64,000 bases of DNA. Source: Rhyacophila brunnea (Eukaryota > Arthropoda > Insecta > Trichoptera > Rhyacophilidae). The stretch spans positions 248,001 through 312,000 of the forward strand of contig JAGYXB010001017.1 of the NCBI GenBank assembly GCA_022495005.1, written 5' to 3'. The notes under the pieces are model-generated. The model was not told where the DNA came from and made no database searches. It saw only the letters and a program-made list of their open reading frames with translations. Below are positions 37,801-45,500 of this stretch, in pieces (the stretch's first letter is position 1; each line of letters begins with the position of its first letter). The position numbers and the translations under genes were made by a program.

Positions 37801-40351
37801 GTTTCTGGTCACCAAAGACGTCGGAGGGCAACAGAAGTAAACTAGACATCGCGAACCCGACAAAAAATTTACAGTCTGTTAAACTTTTTATGTTAATTAA
37901 TACATTTTGTTTCAAACCAGCGAGCTGAATTTTTAATGGCAAGATTTTTTCGTAATTACTAAGTTTGGGTAAGTAGCTATTTCTATATAATATTATACCA
38001 AATGATTCTCCTCGGTTTGCCCATTGAGTAACTGCCGCCCCCAAGCGACACTCAATCTGCCTACCCCCACAGAATGTCACTGGGCATTCTCTCGCTACAG
38101 TGGTTTTAACTCATACAGAACTGACAACACGGTTACCGTGTCGGCATTAGATGGCCATTAGATACTATTAGCATGATAATTAAATAGTAATTAACTGATC
38201 CGCAGTGAATGAGTTCTTTGTTATTTTTTAATATTATATAATATATGTATTTTTACCTGTAAAACTTGATTATAAAAAACAAATATTCTTTAAATTATTA
38301 TCCCATTCCATCTTCAAAATAAAGCATTTGCATGCCATGCAAAATCATCTCAAATAGCGGCATGCGTGCCATAGGTTCGCCATCACTGTTTTAAAGTATG
38401 TAATGGAAACTAATATTTCATTATTTTCATGCAATTAACCGGATGAATAGGATAGTTATCAAGCAATCCTGGCTAAACTTATCCACTTTTCACCTATCTT
38501 GTCTGTTTGATTCAGAAATGATAGATATCAAAATCTCAGCAATTAAGAATTTAGATCGATTAATTATGTATCACTGACGTTTCTTTAGGATTGGACCCTG
38601 CCCGTCCATTGGTCAAGAGCAGTGCATTGCAGCGACTCGATGCTGGGGACGCGCACCAAGTTCAGGTCCTGCACACTAACGCTGGTAAATATGGCGAGGG
38701 CGGACGCCAGGGACATTTGGATGTCTGCATCAATGGTGGACGATCGCAGCCATTCTGCGCCAATACCCCAAGTAATAATTTCAATTACTTATTAAAAATA
38801 TAACATTTAAACTTTAAAAGAGAAGATGTCACCTTGGACCTGTCTCAGATGCTCACTACTTCTAGAGATTGTTATAACGAGAAATAACCAGAAGAGACCA
38901 ATCTCGGATCTTGAGAAATGAAAATGTCAAGAAATCGACTACTAATAATCTCTCCGGAGAATCCTAACCATTGCCCCCACATCCTGAAGAGGGCCCCCAG
39001 GCTACGATCTTTGACAGGCCCCCCTACCTATCGTTAAGGATAAAGGCAGTGTGACGCTCTACAGTAGCATTTTCCAAATTGTGTACACTGTAAAATTAAT
39101 GTGTATATTTAGTATTTTTTTATATATTTTAATACATCCATTTGAATTATGGAGTTGTCGAGTATCGATACACAATTAAAAATTGTATTTTGTAATTGTA
39201 ACTACAATTTTAAATAACATTATCGAAGAAGAGTGCAAATTTGTGATGTGTTTATCTCACTTATCTGGTCGACTCACCACGCCGGGCCCCCAGGCTAAAG
39301 CCTTGCCAGCCCCCCCATGATCCTAACCACCTATATTTATTTACCATTTTAATTAATTATGCTGATTATGACATTCGGCATCTGACTGACACTTTCCTAG
39401 TTGTATGTTGTATATTCTGGTAGATAATTGGGTTAAACTGCACCATCTCTAAAGCAGTGTTCTATTAGAGTAAACCGGATGAAATACAATCTTCAGCCTG
39501 GTGAAATAAATCTTAGATATTAACAATCTTCAATCATAGCAATGTTTTCTTTCACCTTACTTTAATACTAATTTCTGCACATTTTCATCTCTTTTGAGCA
39601 AGAGTATATAAATATGATAACTTATTTCACAGACGAAGCACTCTGCAGTCACATCTGGTCAATCTGCTACCAAGCGGAAAGTCTATTCACTCCAAGATTG
39701 GCAGAACCCTGCGCTAGAAGGTGCCCCACAAACGGGAGGCCTTCGGCAGCACTGCCAGGAAGCCCACTGAAGATTGGGCAGGGAGCGCCTCACATGTAAC
39801 CATTTGCTTATTCTATATATAAAAATATTATTTGATCTATGAATTGGTATAGATTTTCACCGCTAACTGCGAAAGCTTTTTATAACTAAACACGTTGAAA
39901 AAACAGTATGTGAATTTTGATTCACTGTTCTCTACTCTTCTTTTTTTGCCTTTTCGATACAGAGATATTTGATTTGGTCAAATATTTATTATAATACAGC
40001 AGAAAGTCTCAAAGACCAGCAATGACATAGCATGGAAAAAAAATGAATTGGTATCTTTTAATAAGTCTTTCGAATCAATGATCTACAGTTTGTGTACTTG
40101 CACAATAATCGACAAAAATTTCTCTTATTCCCAGGGCGGCTGGAACATACTGCCTGAATACTAGTGAGGCTCCGTTTTGTCCATACACAAATGACGGCAT
40201 AGGCGACAAAAGATGCTGCCTGACCGAGTCAATGCACGCTGGAGCCATCAAGAATAAAACTCAATTCAGATACAGCAATGACATTCCTTTCAGAAGAATA
40301 AGACAGTCGCGAAAAAGAAATCGTTTCAATAACAATTTATTAAGAAATTAA
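7776..40351 (+). CDS. Secreted neutral lipase / phospholipase A1-like, 7 exons
   Basis: Joining the exons gives 1167 nt, or 388 residues plus stop, with every junction in phase and GT-AG at all six introns. Residues 1-23 form a signal peptide (hydrophobic core around VLCGVLFAAL), so the enzyme is secreted. The fold is that of the animal lipase (pancreatic lipase) family: N-terminal KYTLYTPDDP, oxyanion strand IIIHGY (His103-Tyr105), nucleophile elbow GHSLG with Ser180, Asp204 in GLDPARP, and His269 in CSH. Ser to Asp is 24 residues, the family norm. Asp to His is only 65, implying a short lid and beta9 loop as in phospholipases A1 rather than classical triglyceride lipases. Cysteines are numerous, as expected for an extracellular protein. 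Substrate cannot be settled from sequence; an insect PLA1 or lipase-member-H-like enzyme is the best guess. Introns are 7.8, 4.0, 16.8, 1.6, 0.9 and 0.3 kb and carry most of the local transposons. Confidence 0.9.
8180..8790 (-). pseudogene. Non-LTR retrotransposon reverse transcriptase fragment
   Basis: Read on the minus strand, the pieces are EKTKYLVVSR, then FKAHNGSFERIKFFMFLGSSI, then LKRILYKALVRPVVMYGSDT, then WLGHVHIMDE. They sit in shifting frames. This order (palm/thumb, then the YG-x-DT motif, then WLGHV) is that of the C-terminal half of LINE reverse transcriptases. Frameshifts and stops make it a dead copy. It lies in lipase intron 1, antisense to the gene. Confidence 0.7.
9132..9595 (+). 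mobile_element. MITE of the CAGTGACGTC family, copy 1
   Basis: Starts CAGTGACATCCCTAGACAAAATGCC and ends in the inverted GGGACGCCACTG. Both termini, and the subterminal runs (GCCGCCCCTA; CCCCCAAGCGACGCTCAATC), match those of the larger element at 32154-35201 and the MITE at 37732-38082. It looks like an internally deleted derivative. The TSD is not clear. Confidence 0.65.
9911..10102 (+). mobile_element. tRNA-derived SINE, copy 1
   Basis: The head resembles a serine/leucine-type tRNA: an A-box-like AGCCGAGCGGCTAACG, and the B box GGTTCGATTCC about 50 nt later. A conserved body follows (CTATGGACCTAATAGGTTGAGCAAG; CTCTGTGGAGGCC), ending GGATATGGTC. Minus-strand copies are at 47219-47446 and 56482-56714. 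It is not a functional tRNA, because the acceptor stem and anticodon arm are lost. Confidence 0.7.
10920..11345 (+). repeat. Interspersed repeat D, copy 1
   Basis: Shares long blocks with 36325-36670: CTGCTGACAGTACGTATT, CACGTATTATCGTG, ACAAGATTGCATGCA, GTGGTGAACCTCC-like and GCTATTTGACAGG-like. Both copies lie in lipase introns. Ends and class are not resolved; no protein. Confidence 0.5.
11925..12235 (+). mobile_element. Repeat C (MITE-like), copy 2
   Basis: The left half (GTTCGCCGTGAGCTTTCTTATCGGAAAG) is roughly mirrored by the right half (TATACGGCCATTTATTTCCGATACAAC). This gives a foldback-like, non-coding unit, the same as at 5328-5765. Confidence 0.5.
12409..12923. mobile_element. MITE with GCGCTCCATTGGC ends
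   Basis: The left end GCGCTCCATTGGCACGCAAG and the reverse complement of the right end (GCGCTCCATTGGCGAGCC) match. Just inside, both ends carry a TCGGAC...GACGATTTA-type block. Non-coding, with no clear TSD. Confidence 0.5.
12924..15664. other. Lipase intron 1, 3' part; no gene
   Basis: AT-rich sequence. A block at about 13757-13850 (CAGGGAACTCAGAAATAAT...GAAATAC) recurs at about 18917-19000, so it is a small interspersed repeat. Nothing else is recognised. Open frames here are short and without family features. Confidence 0.45.
15665..15840 (+). CDS. Lipase exon 2
   Basis: Encodes residues 20-78: the end of the leader, then DALYLGNQSLAEEGMANCVW and the family's N-terminal KYTLYTPDDP. The acceptor is TTGCAG, the donor G|GTAAGA, and the exon ends in phase 0. 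Confidence 0.88.
15870..16904 (+). mobile_element. hAT-like element of the GGTGGAGGTAGGCTG family, copy 1
   Basis: Bounded by CAGTGGCGAAGGGTGGAGGT and its inverse ACCTCCACCCTTTGCCATTG, with long inverted subterminal repeats (GTGTTGGTTAGTTTTTA; CCTGCCTAAACCAAACCATAA). Flanking octamers GATACAGT and GGTACAGT match 7 of 8, the hAT-type TSD length. It is longer than its relatives because repeat B (16165-16610) is inserted inside. No transposase frame. Confidence 0.75.
16165..16610 (-). repeat. Interspersed repeat B, copy 2 (nested)
   Basis: Reverse-complement match to 268-705 and 30700-31218, including the GTTGCTAGG palindrome and the TAATATATACGTGCGTTACTATGG block. It sits inside the hAT-like element at 15870-16904, so it inserted later. 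Confidence 0.55.
17189..17470. mobile_element. Palindromic MITE E, copy 1
   Basis: An imperfect inverted repeat over its whole length. AGTGCCAGTTATTGATTATCTTC...AATGAAGATTTTTCGATTGCAT is mirrored by CATTTATTTCGAGAATGCA...GAGCAATAACCAGCACCATC. Copies are at 20439-20686 and 59725-59985. It could fold into one hairpin; no protein. Confidence 0.6.
17640..18215 (+). pseudogene. Non-LTR retrotransposon reverse transcriptase C-terminus
   Basis: Frame pieces read RELAIRMGMAGATFNSIRSV, VKTKCRLFDACIMTVLIYAS, FENICLRRILGVR, RVMRRCWTRLGPVLRMPEE, then ELRDAGLAWNDARLASGRDS and WRRLVVSIC. These are the end of the palm/thumb and the C-terminal tail of a LINE. A frameshift near 17890 and a short insertion near 18055-18090 break it. 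It differs from the copy at 8180-8790. It lies in lipase intron 2, sense strand. Confidence 0.72.
19512..19835 (+). mobile_element. hAT-like GGTGGAGGTAGGCTG family, left-end remnant
   Basis: Begins CAGTGGTGAGGGGTGGAGGT and contains two tandem versions of the subterminal block (GATGGTGYTGGTTAGT...CCCTGCCTAAAC). No right terminus is found. It ends about 40 bp before the acceptor of lipase exon 3. Confidence 0.6.
19878..20001 (+). CDS. Lipase exon 3 (oxyanion strand)
   Basis: Encodes residues 79-119 plus one base, including the strand VIIIHGYAGADD with the oxyanion-region HGY. The acceptor is TTTATAG, the donor G|GTAACT. Confidence 0.88.
20068..20296. mobile_element. hAT-like MITE (CAGGGCTCGAAATGG), 8-bp TSD
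   Basis: Starts CAGGGCTCGAAATGGAACGG and ends in the inverted CCATTTCGAGCGCTA. It is flanked on both sides by CTCCCAAC, a perfect 8-bp duplication. Non-coding. A right-end relic of the same family lies near 27910-27960. Confidence 0.75.
20439..20686. mobile_element. Palindromic MITE E, copy 2
   Basis: Same inverted organisation as 17189-17470: AATAGTGCTAGTTATTGAGTATC...mirrored by...GAGTAATAACTAGCACTAC. Ends GCCCGAC / GGGCC. Confidence 0.6.
21151..21360 (+). mobile_element. Second tRNA-derived SINE-like element
   Basis: The head is tRNA-like over about 70 nt: acceptor arms AGGCTCG and CGAGCAT pair at 6 of 7 positions, and an A-box-like TAGCATACTTGG is present. The T arm ACGGGTTCAAATTCCGT has a 5-bp stem and a B box. 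The tail TCTTGTGAATTATTCGTTGA...GAAATGGTTTATTA recurs without a head at about 20905-21001 and 1627-1735. No good anticodon arm can be drawn, so a working tRNA is unlikely. Confidence 0.5.
21786..22095 (-). mobile_element. Repeat A (MITE-like), most complete copy
   Basis: The left end (TCTATTTTATAGACAAGACTG...GGCCGCTATCGGCAGCTA) is mirrored by the right end (TGCCAATAGAGGCCGATAGTAG...TATAGAATAGA). The centre carries two inverted ACAATTACAA/TTGTAATTGT blocks. Non-coding. Confidence 0.5.
22724..23161 (+). mobile_element. CATGGCCCCC MITE, copy 1
   Basis: Starts CATGGCCCCCATATCCTG and ends in the inverted TGTGGGGGCCATG. Flanking octamers TATATATT and GATATATT agree at 7 of 8. The internal GCCGCAGGCGACTTTTTTA and the GC-rich end CCACGCCGGGCCCC are shared with the copies at 30145-30647, 38969-39319, 50002-50398 and 52354-52866. 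Confidence 0.75.
23162..23713. other. Lipase intron 3, no gene
   Basis: Contains a probable hAT terminus near 23280 (CAGCGGTGGCGAACCTATGGCACGCAT) whose partner end I cannot find. Otherwise AT-rich and unremarkable. Confidence 0.35.
24744..25460. repeat. Local duplications with inverted GTTTGTTGGCGAATTT blocks
   Basis: A unit of about 250-290 bp (24752-25020) recurs at 25042-25290, sharing GGTCAACTTTACACGCTACA and CTACTGCGTCTGCGCAGTAG. The block GCGTCAATTACATTGATCTA...CTGTTTGTTGGCGAA occurs inverted twice at the right (about 25320-25450). Non-coding; probably a complex MITE cluster. Confidence 0.6.
25540..27100 (+). repeat. Tandem repeat array, about 113/124-bp units
   Basis: Each unit carries AAAAAATGTATTAGGCTC...CCTGCAGGTAKATTG...TTCTAMAATTTTCACC. 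The CCTGCAGG landmark falls near 25947, 26071, 26196, 26309, 26433 and 26547, giving spacings of 124, 125, 113, 124 and 114. Degenerate units extend both ways. Neighbouring pairs of a long and a short unit form a dimer repeated at about 238 bp. Confidence 0.75.
27960..28817 (-). pseudogene. DDE/RNase H-like transposase relic, copy 1
   Basis: Minus-strand reading gives a charged stretch RRRKKAKEMEKNKEKETEQY, then VFPSVLLAPKSNVSSLYYK-like, then GYCYLWNEAESGLNAEEFTS, then IEVGCTYRNRHSVLANALLY. This order matches the copy at 32856-33535 (VLLCPKTDASAMYY; YVWHEANGG; LISDGCNYQNRNKVLASAL). It recalls a widespread insect family usually left uncharacterised. Several stops and frameshifts show it is dead. 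The upstream part (about 28560-28817) probably holds the cysteine-containing middle region. Confidence 0.65.
29209..30144. other. Lipase intron 3, no gene
   Basis: AT-rich; I see no gene or assignable repeat. An open frame entering the MITE at 30145 is only a product of the GC-rich repeat. Confidence 0.4.
30145..30647 (-). mobile_element. CATGGCCCCC MITE, copy 2
   Basis: Reverse orientation: starts with a run of 14 C after CATG and ends CCGGGGGCCATG. It includes GGCGGGTCGATTAGTTGTGAG and GGTAGGGGGACCCGCC. Flanks CATATACT and CATATTAC share the first five bases, a decayed TSD. Confidence 0.7.
30700..31218 (+). repeat. Interspersed repeat B, copy 3
   Basis: Parallel to 268-705 over its whole length, with small insertions (for example a repeated GAATACGAGCTAATAAAA-side block near 31130-31200). 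Non-coding. Confidence 0.55.
31219..32153. other. Lipase intron 3, no gene
   Basis: No recognisable protein or repeat. Poly-T and G-rich short tracts only. Confidence 0.4.
32856..33535 (-). pseudogene. DDE/RNase H-like transposase C-terminal domain, copy 2
   Basis: Open for over 200 residues. It begins with a basic stretch HSYRAAKKSSKKSA, then VLTMDLQSVLLCPKTDAS, then YVWHEANGGVSS (candidate first acidic residue, E), then LISDGCNYQNRNKV (candidate second, D), then LEKGHTMMEADSVHATLEHY (candidate third), and finally LRPGKRAGYP...YLTNGDIYYCLSY. Predicted strands alternate as in an RNase H fold. Compared with the motif order of its relatives, the cysteine-rich middle region expected upstream is missing. 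The copy is therefore internally deleted although this domain stays largely open. Function as a transposase is inferred from the element around it. Confidence 0.68.
33706..33968 (-). pseudogene. N-terminal exon of the same transposase-like gene
   Basis: Minus-strand reading after a TTTTTTAGAG acceptor gives VISRKNILESALHKKYQESG, then SGSDTKLLQIFNETPTSDNS and FINSNADTFEFLDYITLLNP, then stop. SRKNILESAL corresponds to the MSSLRAHKIMNAL start at 55449. This is an acidic, probably disordered N-terminus. The stop and the missing middle mean no full protein can be made. Confidence 0.5.
34818..35036. repeat. Foldback repeat with CCTAA-rich loop
   Basis: The left arm, about 34818-34882 (GGTACAGTTCGGTTATGAGG...AAAATACCCGATATACT), and the inverted right arm, 34972-35036, differ at about two positions in 65. 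The loop of about 89 bp is a run of AACCTAACC variants, similar to the arthropod telomere repeat. It lies in the presumed first intron of the transposase-like gene. A partial relative with CCTAA sequence is at 5500-5557. Confidence 0.75.
35078..35096 (-). other. Putative first coding exon of the TIR element's gene
   Basis: Minus strand: an ATG after GGTCACT, coding MDVERQ, with the donor C|GTAAGT. The same segment is recognisable but mutated in the MITE at 37732-38082. A splice to the acceptor at 33968 would restore a frame reading H-VISRKNIL. This is an inference only. Confidence 0.35.
35325..35555 (+). repeat. Interspersed repeat A, copy 3
   Basis: Matches the window start and 21786-22095: AAACTGTCTATCCCGCTCTAAAATG, GAGGTGCTGTTAAAACATAGC, and AGCTGCCGTAGCGGCCAATAG near the right end. 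Confidence 0.5.
36325..36670 (+). repeat. Interspersed repeat D, copy 2
   Basis: Parallel to 10920-11345 (CTGCTGACAGTACGTATTTTCGCG, GATTGCATGCACGGATCAAAA). It ends about 110 bp before lipase exon 4, with the intron's polypyrimidine region between. Confidence 0.5.
36785..37030 (+). CDS. Lipase exon 4 (catalytic serine)
   Basis: Encodes residues 120-201 and part of 202: YNVLMVDWGALCKPPCYVAA and CVGHSLGAHVCGIMANYLPF. Ser180 in GHSLG is the nucleophile. It is clearly richer in GC than the surrounding introns. Acceptor TTTCAG, donor G|GTTTGT. Confidence 0.92.
37282..38388 (+). mobile_element. hAT-like element (GGCGAACCT ends) with nested MITE
   Basis: Left end CAGGGATGGCGAACCTTTTTACG; right end inverted GTGCCATAGGTTCGCCATCACTG. 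The target duplication is weak (TGCTATAA and TTTTAAAG, 4 of 8), so the pairing rests on the termini. A further similar right end lies near 37545-37560. The MITE 37732-38082 is inside. No transposase frame. It fills most of lipase intron 4. Confidence 0.5.
37732..38082 (+). mobile_element. MITE of the CAGTGACGTC family, copy 2
   Basis: CAGTGACGTCCCTAGACAAAATGCC at the left; CCCCCAAGCGACACTCAATC...GTCACTG at the right. Flanks GCCATTCT and GGCATTCT agree at 7 of 8. Its left 150 bp parallel the 5' end of the 32154-35201 element, including the degenerate start-codon region. Confidence 0.72.
38589..38771 (+). CDS. Lipase exon 5 (catalytic aspartate)
   Basis: Encodes residues 202-262 plus one base: GLDPARPLV with Asp204, then VQVLHTNAGKYGEGGRQGHL and DVCINGGRSQPFC. 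Acceptor TTTAG, donor A|GTAATA. Confidence 0.9.
38969..39319 (+). mobile_element. CATGGCCCCC MITE, copy 3
   Basis: Starts CATTGCCCCCACATCCTG and ends GCCCCCCCATG. It is flanked on both sides by ATCCTAAC, a perfect 8-bp duplication. It sits in lipase intron 5. Confidence 0.8.
39633..39795 (+). CDS. Lipase exon 6 (catalytic histidine)
   Basis: Encodes residues 263-316 and two bases of 317: CSHIWSICYQAESL with His269, then a cysteine-rich FTPRLAEPCARRCPTNGRPS. Acceptor TTCACAG, donor AT|GTAACC. Confidence 0.9.
40135..40351 (+). CDS. Lipase exon 7 (C-terminus and stop)
   Basis: Encodes the last 72 residues: AAGTYCLNTSEAPFC, a CC pair, and a basic tail rich in Arg and Asn. It ends in TAA. The protein stops after the lipase domain, without a PLAT domain. 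Confidence 0.88.
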
Positions 40352-40661
40352 AACCAAAGATGTCAGCGTAATGTGACAAATTGAAAAAAACTTTTCACAT
40401 CTAAACCAGTGCTTCTTAAATTTTTCCAGGGAGCCACATTTTTTTATCTCACCAATAATTATTGTAATAACATGTCTTCGGTCGAATACGTTCAGAATAT
40501 CGAAGCAGCTGTGCTTTGGATTCTGGACGCATACTGCTTAAAAGTGCATCCTGAACATTGATGATTATCAACTCTTCGATATATTCACGGCATGTACTTA
40601 TTTGTAGTTATCAATAGTTTTCATTATTATTTATTTTAATATATTGTGAACATATTTATGA

Positions 40662-40667
40662 AATAAA
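40662..40667 (+). terminator. Lipase polyadenylation signal
   Basis: AATAAA about 310 bp after the stop codon, the first canonical hexamer in a plausible place. Confidence 0.5.
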
Positions 40668-40755
40668 AGACTATACATTCCTAATAGGTATTTATTGATT
40701 TTTGAAATTTATATTATTTTTATGAATCATTTAACCTTCCACTACTGCTCTAGAA

Positions 40756-41252
40756 CAGCGGTCGGCAACCCAAATGCATTGACGTGCCACAAAAGAGGTA
40801 ATTCAAAGTACTGGACACTCAAGAGTGCCACTGAAATAAAACTAGTAAATCTCTTGTAAGACAATTTTATATGACTATAATAATACACGCTACTTAAAAA
40901 CATCATAAAAATAAAATTACAATATTTTTAAACATTAGTGTCTCCCTTGAGGTTCAATTTTGAAGCTAACACCTCAATATTTGGTTCATAGTTTGAAGTT
41001 TTTAATTTTATGCACAATTCCGAATTCTCTTCAGTTAAACGATTTTATTACGGATATATAATATTATATTTTATAATTGAGAATGTTCGTGCATCGGCTC
41101 GTGAAACGGCGACCAGTGTGTCATCACATAATATTACGGTACAGTTTTTAAAGTACTGAAAATTTTAATAAATCATCATTTTCAAGGCGTGTCACCAAAA
41201 ATCCTTTCGCCGGCCACCTAGTGGCACACGTGGCATAGGTTGCCGGGCACTG
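40756..41252. mobile_element. hAT-like MITE (CAGCGGTCGGCAACC), 8-bp TSD
   Basis: CAGCGGTCGGCAACCCAAAT at the left; inverted ATAGGTTGCCGGGCACTG at the right. CTCTAGAA flanks both sides exactly. Subterminal GTGCCAC motifs mark it as a hAT type. Non-coding. It lies in the convergent interval between the lipase and RBM42 3' ends. Confidence 0.82.
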
Positions 41253-41334
41253 CTCTAGAAGATCTATTCAGCTCACTTGACCGCAAGAACCAATAAATTT
41301 TGACTATAAATAGAAGGATCCTTATGTATGTATA

Positions 41335-41625
41335 ATGTATGAAACATGGTTAAGTTAACAACGCTCAGTTGGCCTTCCGATTTTCTGACACACAATGGCT
41401 GCCATTTTTTATATTCATTATGAGCACTTACTCGACTGCCGTTATAAACGGTTTTACACACATTTTACAGGATTTTTCAATTAAATAATAATGCCAAAGT
41501 GTCACATTATTAGCTGCTTATCAGTCATGATGGCTTATCTTTTATATGTGCTAAAAATTGGCGGATAAATGTCATAGCAACAGTGTGAAGTTCTTTACAA
41601 TTGAATCTGAAATGCGAAGTCACTT
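41335..41625 (+). repeat. Repeat F with THAP-like start, copy 1
   Basis: Parallel to 43430-43791 over about 280 bp: GTTGGCCTT, TTATAAACG, AGGATTTTT and AATAATAATGCCAAAGTGT. In both, an ATG begins MPKC, the usual start of THAP zinc fingers. Here the frame decays quickly, and a LINE fragment follows. Confidence 0.5.
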
Positions 41626-41689
41626 TTTATGCTTCAATTTCATACATTTACGCTCTATCGCTATAGAAGGTGTTTTTTAACACCTTTGG

Positions 41690-41880
41690 GGAGAACAGAC
41701 GAATCGCCATTAACATGGATACCTCAGTCACCTGCCTTTTGCAAACGACATTGTCTTTGCGAAAGACCCAATAAATCTCTAAGACAGATTGCAGGACAGC
41801 TTGCAAATAAAAGCCGCAAAGTAGGTTTAAAGATAAATCCTTCGAAAACAAAATTAATGATAAACTGCTTTTCTGGCAAC
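41690..41880 (+). pseudogene. Non-LTR reverse transcriptase fragment (FADD region)
   Basis: Reads FANDIVFAKDP (the FADD box with a substituted first Asp), then, in another frame, NKSLRQIAGQLANKSRKVGL and KINPSKTKLM. This is the catalytic palm segment of a LINE reverse transcriptase. It is too short and frameshifted to act. Confidence 0.6.
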
Positions 41881-42440
41881 AAATTTAATCTTAATTGTTG
41901 TTAAAGTACAGGCGGCCCTCAACTTTAGCACGTAATTGGTTCCTGAGAATGTGTTAGAATGTTGAATGTTCGAAAGTAGAGCGATGTATAAAAAACATCA
42001 AAAAGTGTAGTTTAAAATATCTATTTATCAATGGGTATAATAAAGTTAACGAGGCGTATTAGCAAGTGTTTTCTTTATAAACTTGTCAAGAGATAGCTGA
42101 ATACCACCCTTTTATGTATTTGAGAAGATGACGAGGAGTGACTGCATAGAAGCGCACAGTTTTTGCATTATCAACAAACATCTGAATTTGAAGAAATGTA
42201 CGAAAGTAGAACGTTCGAAAGTCCAGGGCTGCCTGTACATCATCTTAAATTGCATCTGTGTGTGATCGGAAAAGCAATTTTGTTGACTTTGTTGAATTAA
42301 GATTAACCGTTTCATATTTCTATAAACAACAATAATAAAACTATTTTCAGATAGTAAGTCTTTATATTTCAATAAAAAGATAACGACACAGAAATGAAAT
42401 AGAAATTATTTACATGATTATCAATTTAGATATTATTGAT

Positions 42441-42577
42441 TTATGGTTTTCCGGCACTGCTAGTGAAGAGTGAGATGAGTGCAGCTTTTTCTTTCTCTTT
42501 CTTACGCACAACATCAAGTGACCTCGCCATCCAAGTGCTTTTTCGGAGCTTGATTGGTCGACTTCCTACGTAACGAC
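42441..42577 (-). CDS. RBM42: RBM42 exon 6 (RRM end, stop)
   Basis: Encodes residues 338-381: RYVGSRPIKLRKSTWMARSL and a Lys/Glu-rich tail, then TAA. The split glycine 337 joins it to exon 5. Acceptor TTTTTCAG. Confidence 0.9.
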
Positions 42578-45500
42578 CTGAAAAATACACACAGGTGCGT
42601 TATGTTATAATGACAAGAAGTTTCCATTTTGTTCAGTGCTTGTTATAGATAATATTATGACCTTATGAAAGCATCATGAAAAAGGACACACCGTAATGAC
42701 TAATGCAAGTCAGTGTATACCAGTGGCGAGGAGTAGAGGTAGGCTGTTAAAATCTGACAAATAGTTTTCATTGAAGTATGAATACAAAGTGCAGATGGTG
42801 TTGATTAGTTTTTAAAAATCAATTAAACCCTGCCTAATCCAAACCATAATAAATAAAAAACATTCTTTTATCTATGAAATAACTAAAATAATGATAGGTA
42901 GTTTGATTGGATTTTAAAAACTAACCAACACCATTTGCAATTTATAGTCTTAGTTCAATGAAAACAAATATGTATGACTGACAAAGTTTAGTGTGCACTA
43001 TTTATGTTGAATCTTAACACCCTACCTCCACCCTTCGCCACTGTGGTATATCTATATTAATAGCACTTTATGAACAAGATTCGGTTCCAACCCAATATCT
43101 ATGCGTAGAACAGTTGCGTCAGAAGTATCAAGGGGCCAAGCAGAGGTTAACGGAGAAATTGCAGGATGAATATGTAAGTATGTATCCTAATGAAATATGT
43201 AATTGAGTTGAAGAGCTCACCGTTCATTTCTTTCATGGCCTTGATGAAATCGGCAGGCTCTTTAAAGCTGATGAATCCAAAACCTTTACTCTTATTCGTC
43301 CTTTTGTCCCGCACCACTTTTGCTTTTGAGAATGAGCTGTATTTACTAAACGTCCTAATCTGAAATCATAAATAACCAACTTACTGTCAACCTCATTTTC
43401 ATTATATCACAGACCAAAGAATTTGAACTGCATAGAAGGAGTCTTGTACAGTATTTATATTATGGTTAAGTTAGTAATCTATACAAATATTGAGACTGCT
43501 AAGTTGGCCTTTCTGATTTCCTAAATCAAGCAATGGCCGCCACTTTTTAATATTCATTGTGTTTATGCTGTCTACTTACTCACCATACAGTTGGTTATAA
43601 ACGATTATACAGGATTTTTCTAGTAAATAATAATGCCAAAGTGTTGTATCATTGCCTACTTATCTACTCATTGTGATGGATTGTCTTTTCATACACCCTG
43701 GGAATTGGTAAAAAATGTCATTATTAGGAGTGTGAAGGTGCCTTCAAATGAACCTGCAATGCGGTCACTTGTAGCTGACCTAATTAAATAAACAAGCAGA
43801 TCTATTCTAACATAACACTTAACTCAGTGTTGCCATATTTTTCTATGCTGATTATAGTACAAAGGCGTAAAAATTATAGTATTCTGAAAAATATATAGTA
43901 CAGGAACATTTTTCGTCTTGAATCCTTTAAAATTATAGTATTTTGATATATTTGGCGTAAAATTTTAGTATTTTACATTATTCGCGAAATCATAATTATA
44001 GTATTGTACTATAATTATAGTACGGTTGGCATCACTGACTTAACTGCAAAATCATAATATGAAATTGTGATAAAAATGCTTTGATTTATTTAGTATGAAA
44101 TAACACTTTTAACGGCAGTTCCACCGGGTGTGTTAATTAGATAACCACAAGCTGTCATGCTATTGTGACGTTAGTGAATGCGTACTGCGTAAGTGCGACA
44201 TCGCACAGCCACGCCAAGCCAAGACTCGCCTTTTAGATAACCGTTTTGCACACAGTATACGTCCATAAGATATTGGGGTTATCTTGGACGGCGGTAATGG
44301 TGTTATAGTGTTACATAGTTGGAATAGACCTATAGGACCCCCTTTTTTTTGCTTTACTTTCACATGTAGACTTCATCTATATAAAAGAAGATTTTCTTCA
44401 TCTGTCCCATATTAATAATATTATTCAATTAGTTTCTTCTAACCAATTCTTCATACAGTTTAAATTACAGAGTACAGATAAAGTCAAATGTACAATCGTA
44501 GATTCATTATTTAAGCAATAAAACAGTATAACATTGAAGGGAATCTTACAAGAAGTTCATCAGTGACGTCATTTCCAAGATCCCCACAGAATAACCGAAA
44601 GTCCTCTTCTTGCCACTCCAACAGAGACAGGTCCTCCCAGACTGTGCCACCAGCTGTTCTGATTATCTAAAAACAATGCGTTGTCATTAAAGTCTTTGAC
44701 TTGCAAACAAACAAAAGCGTGTATGTTTCCTGAATATATTAACTGGTTCTATGGCTTCAGTGAGTTTTCTCACTCTACGAGGCCATGATCGACAGGCCAC
44801 ACATACAAATTTCGTGAGTTATCTCGTCTGACTTTAAACTCAAATTACTAGCCACTGTCGATTGATTTGCATGATCTAAAAAATTAAACACACAGTGACA
44901 TCAGCTGTTTGAATAATTATGAAATACTAAGCGACAAATTATCAGTATTACAGCGATTTTAGCTCTATATTCAATGTATGTCGTTAAAAATATGCGGCCT
45001 GTCAGATCCTGTCATACCGTGAGGTATAGAAAAGGTTAATACATTTAAAAGATTGACATAAATATTCTCATTCTAATAAGACAAGAGATGCTAAATACAG
45101 CATTTTTTGGCATTTATACATCGTGAGATGTTCATACTAATATTTTAGACATTTACACCGTAGAAGTTGCATTAAATTAAGTATATTATAGGTCAGTAAT
45201 CAATGCGTATTATTCGTAAGTAATCATATGTGAACAAGAAACCGCTTTTGCTCTTACTATCCCATAATTCCAGCCATATTCTCTATGCAAAATGTTCGAT
45301 ATAATATCATGTCTATGATCCAACATTTTTTTCATTCTATTCTCATCTTGTAATGGTTTCTAAAATAAAGACTATATTTTAAATCAACCAGAAATGATCA
45401 GGTTTTATAACTAACTAATTTTTAACATCACCTATCGATTTTCTCAATTTATATTCGATTGTCATCTAAGTCACATGTCGACGTAAAAATTATAAAACAT

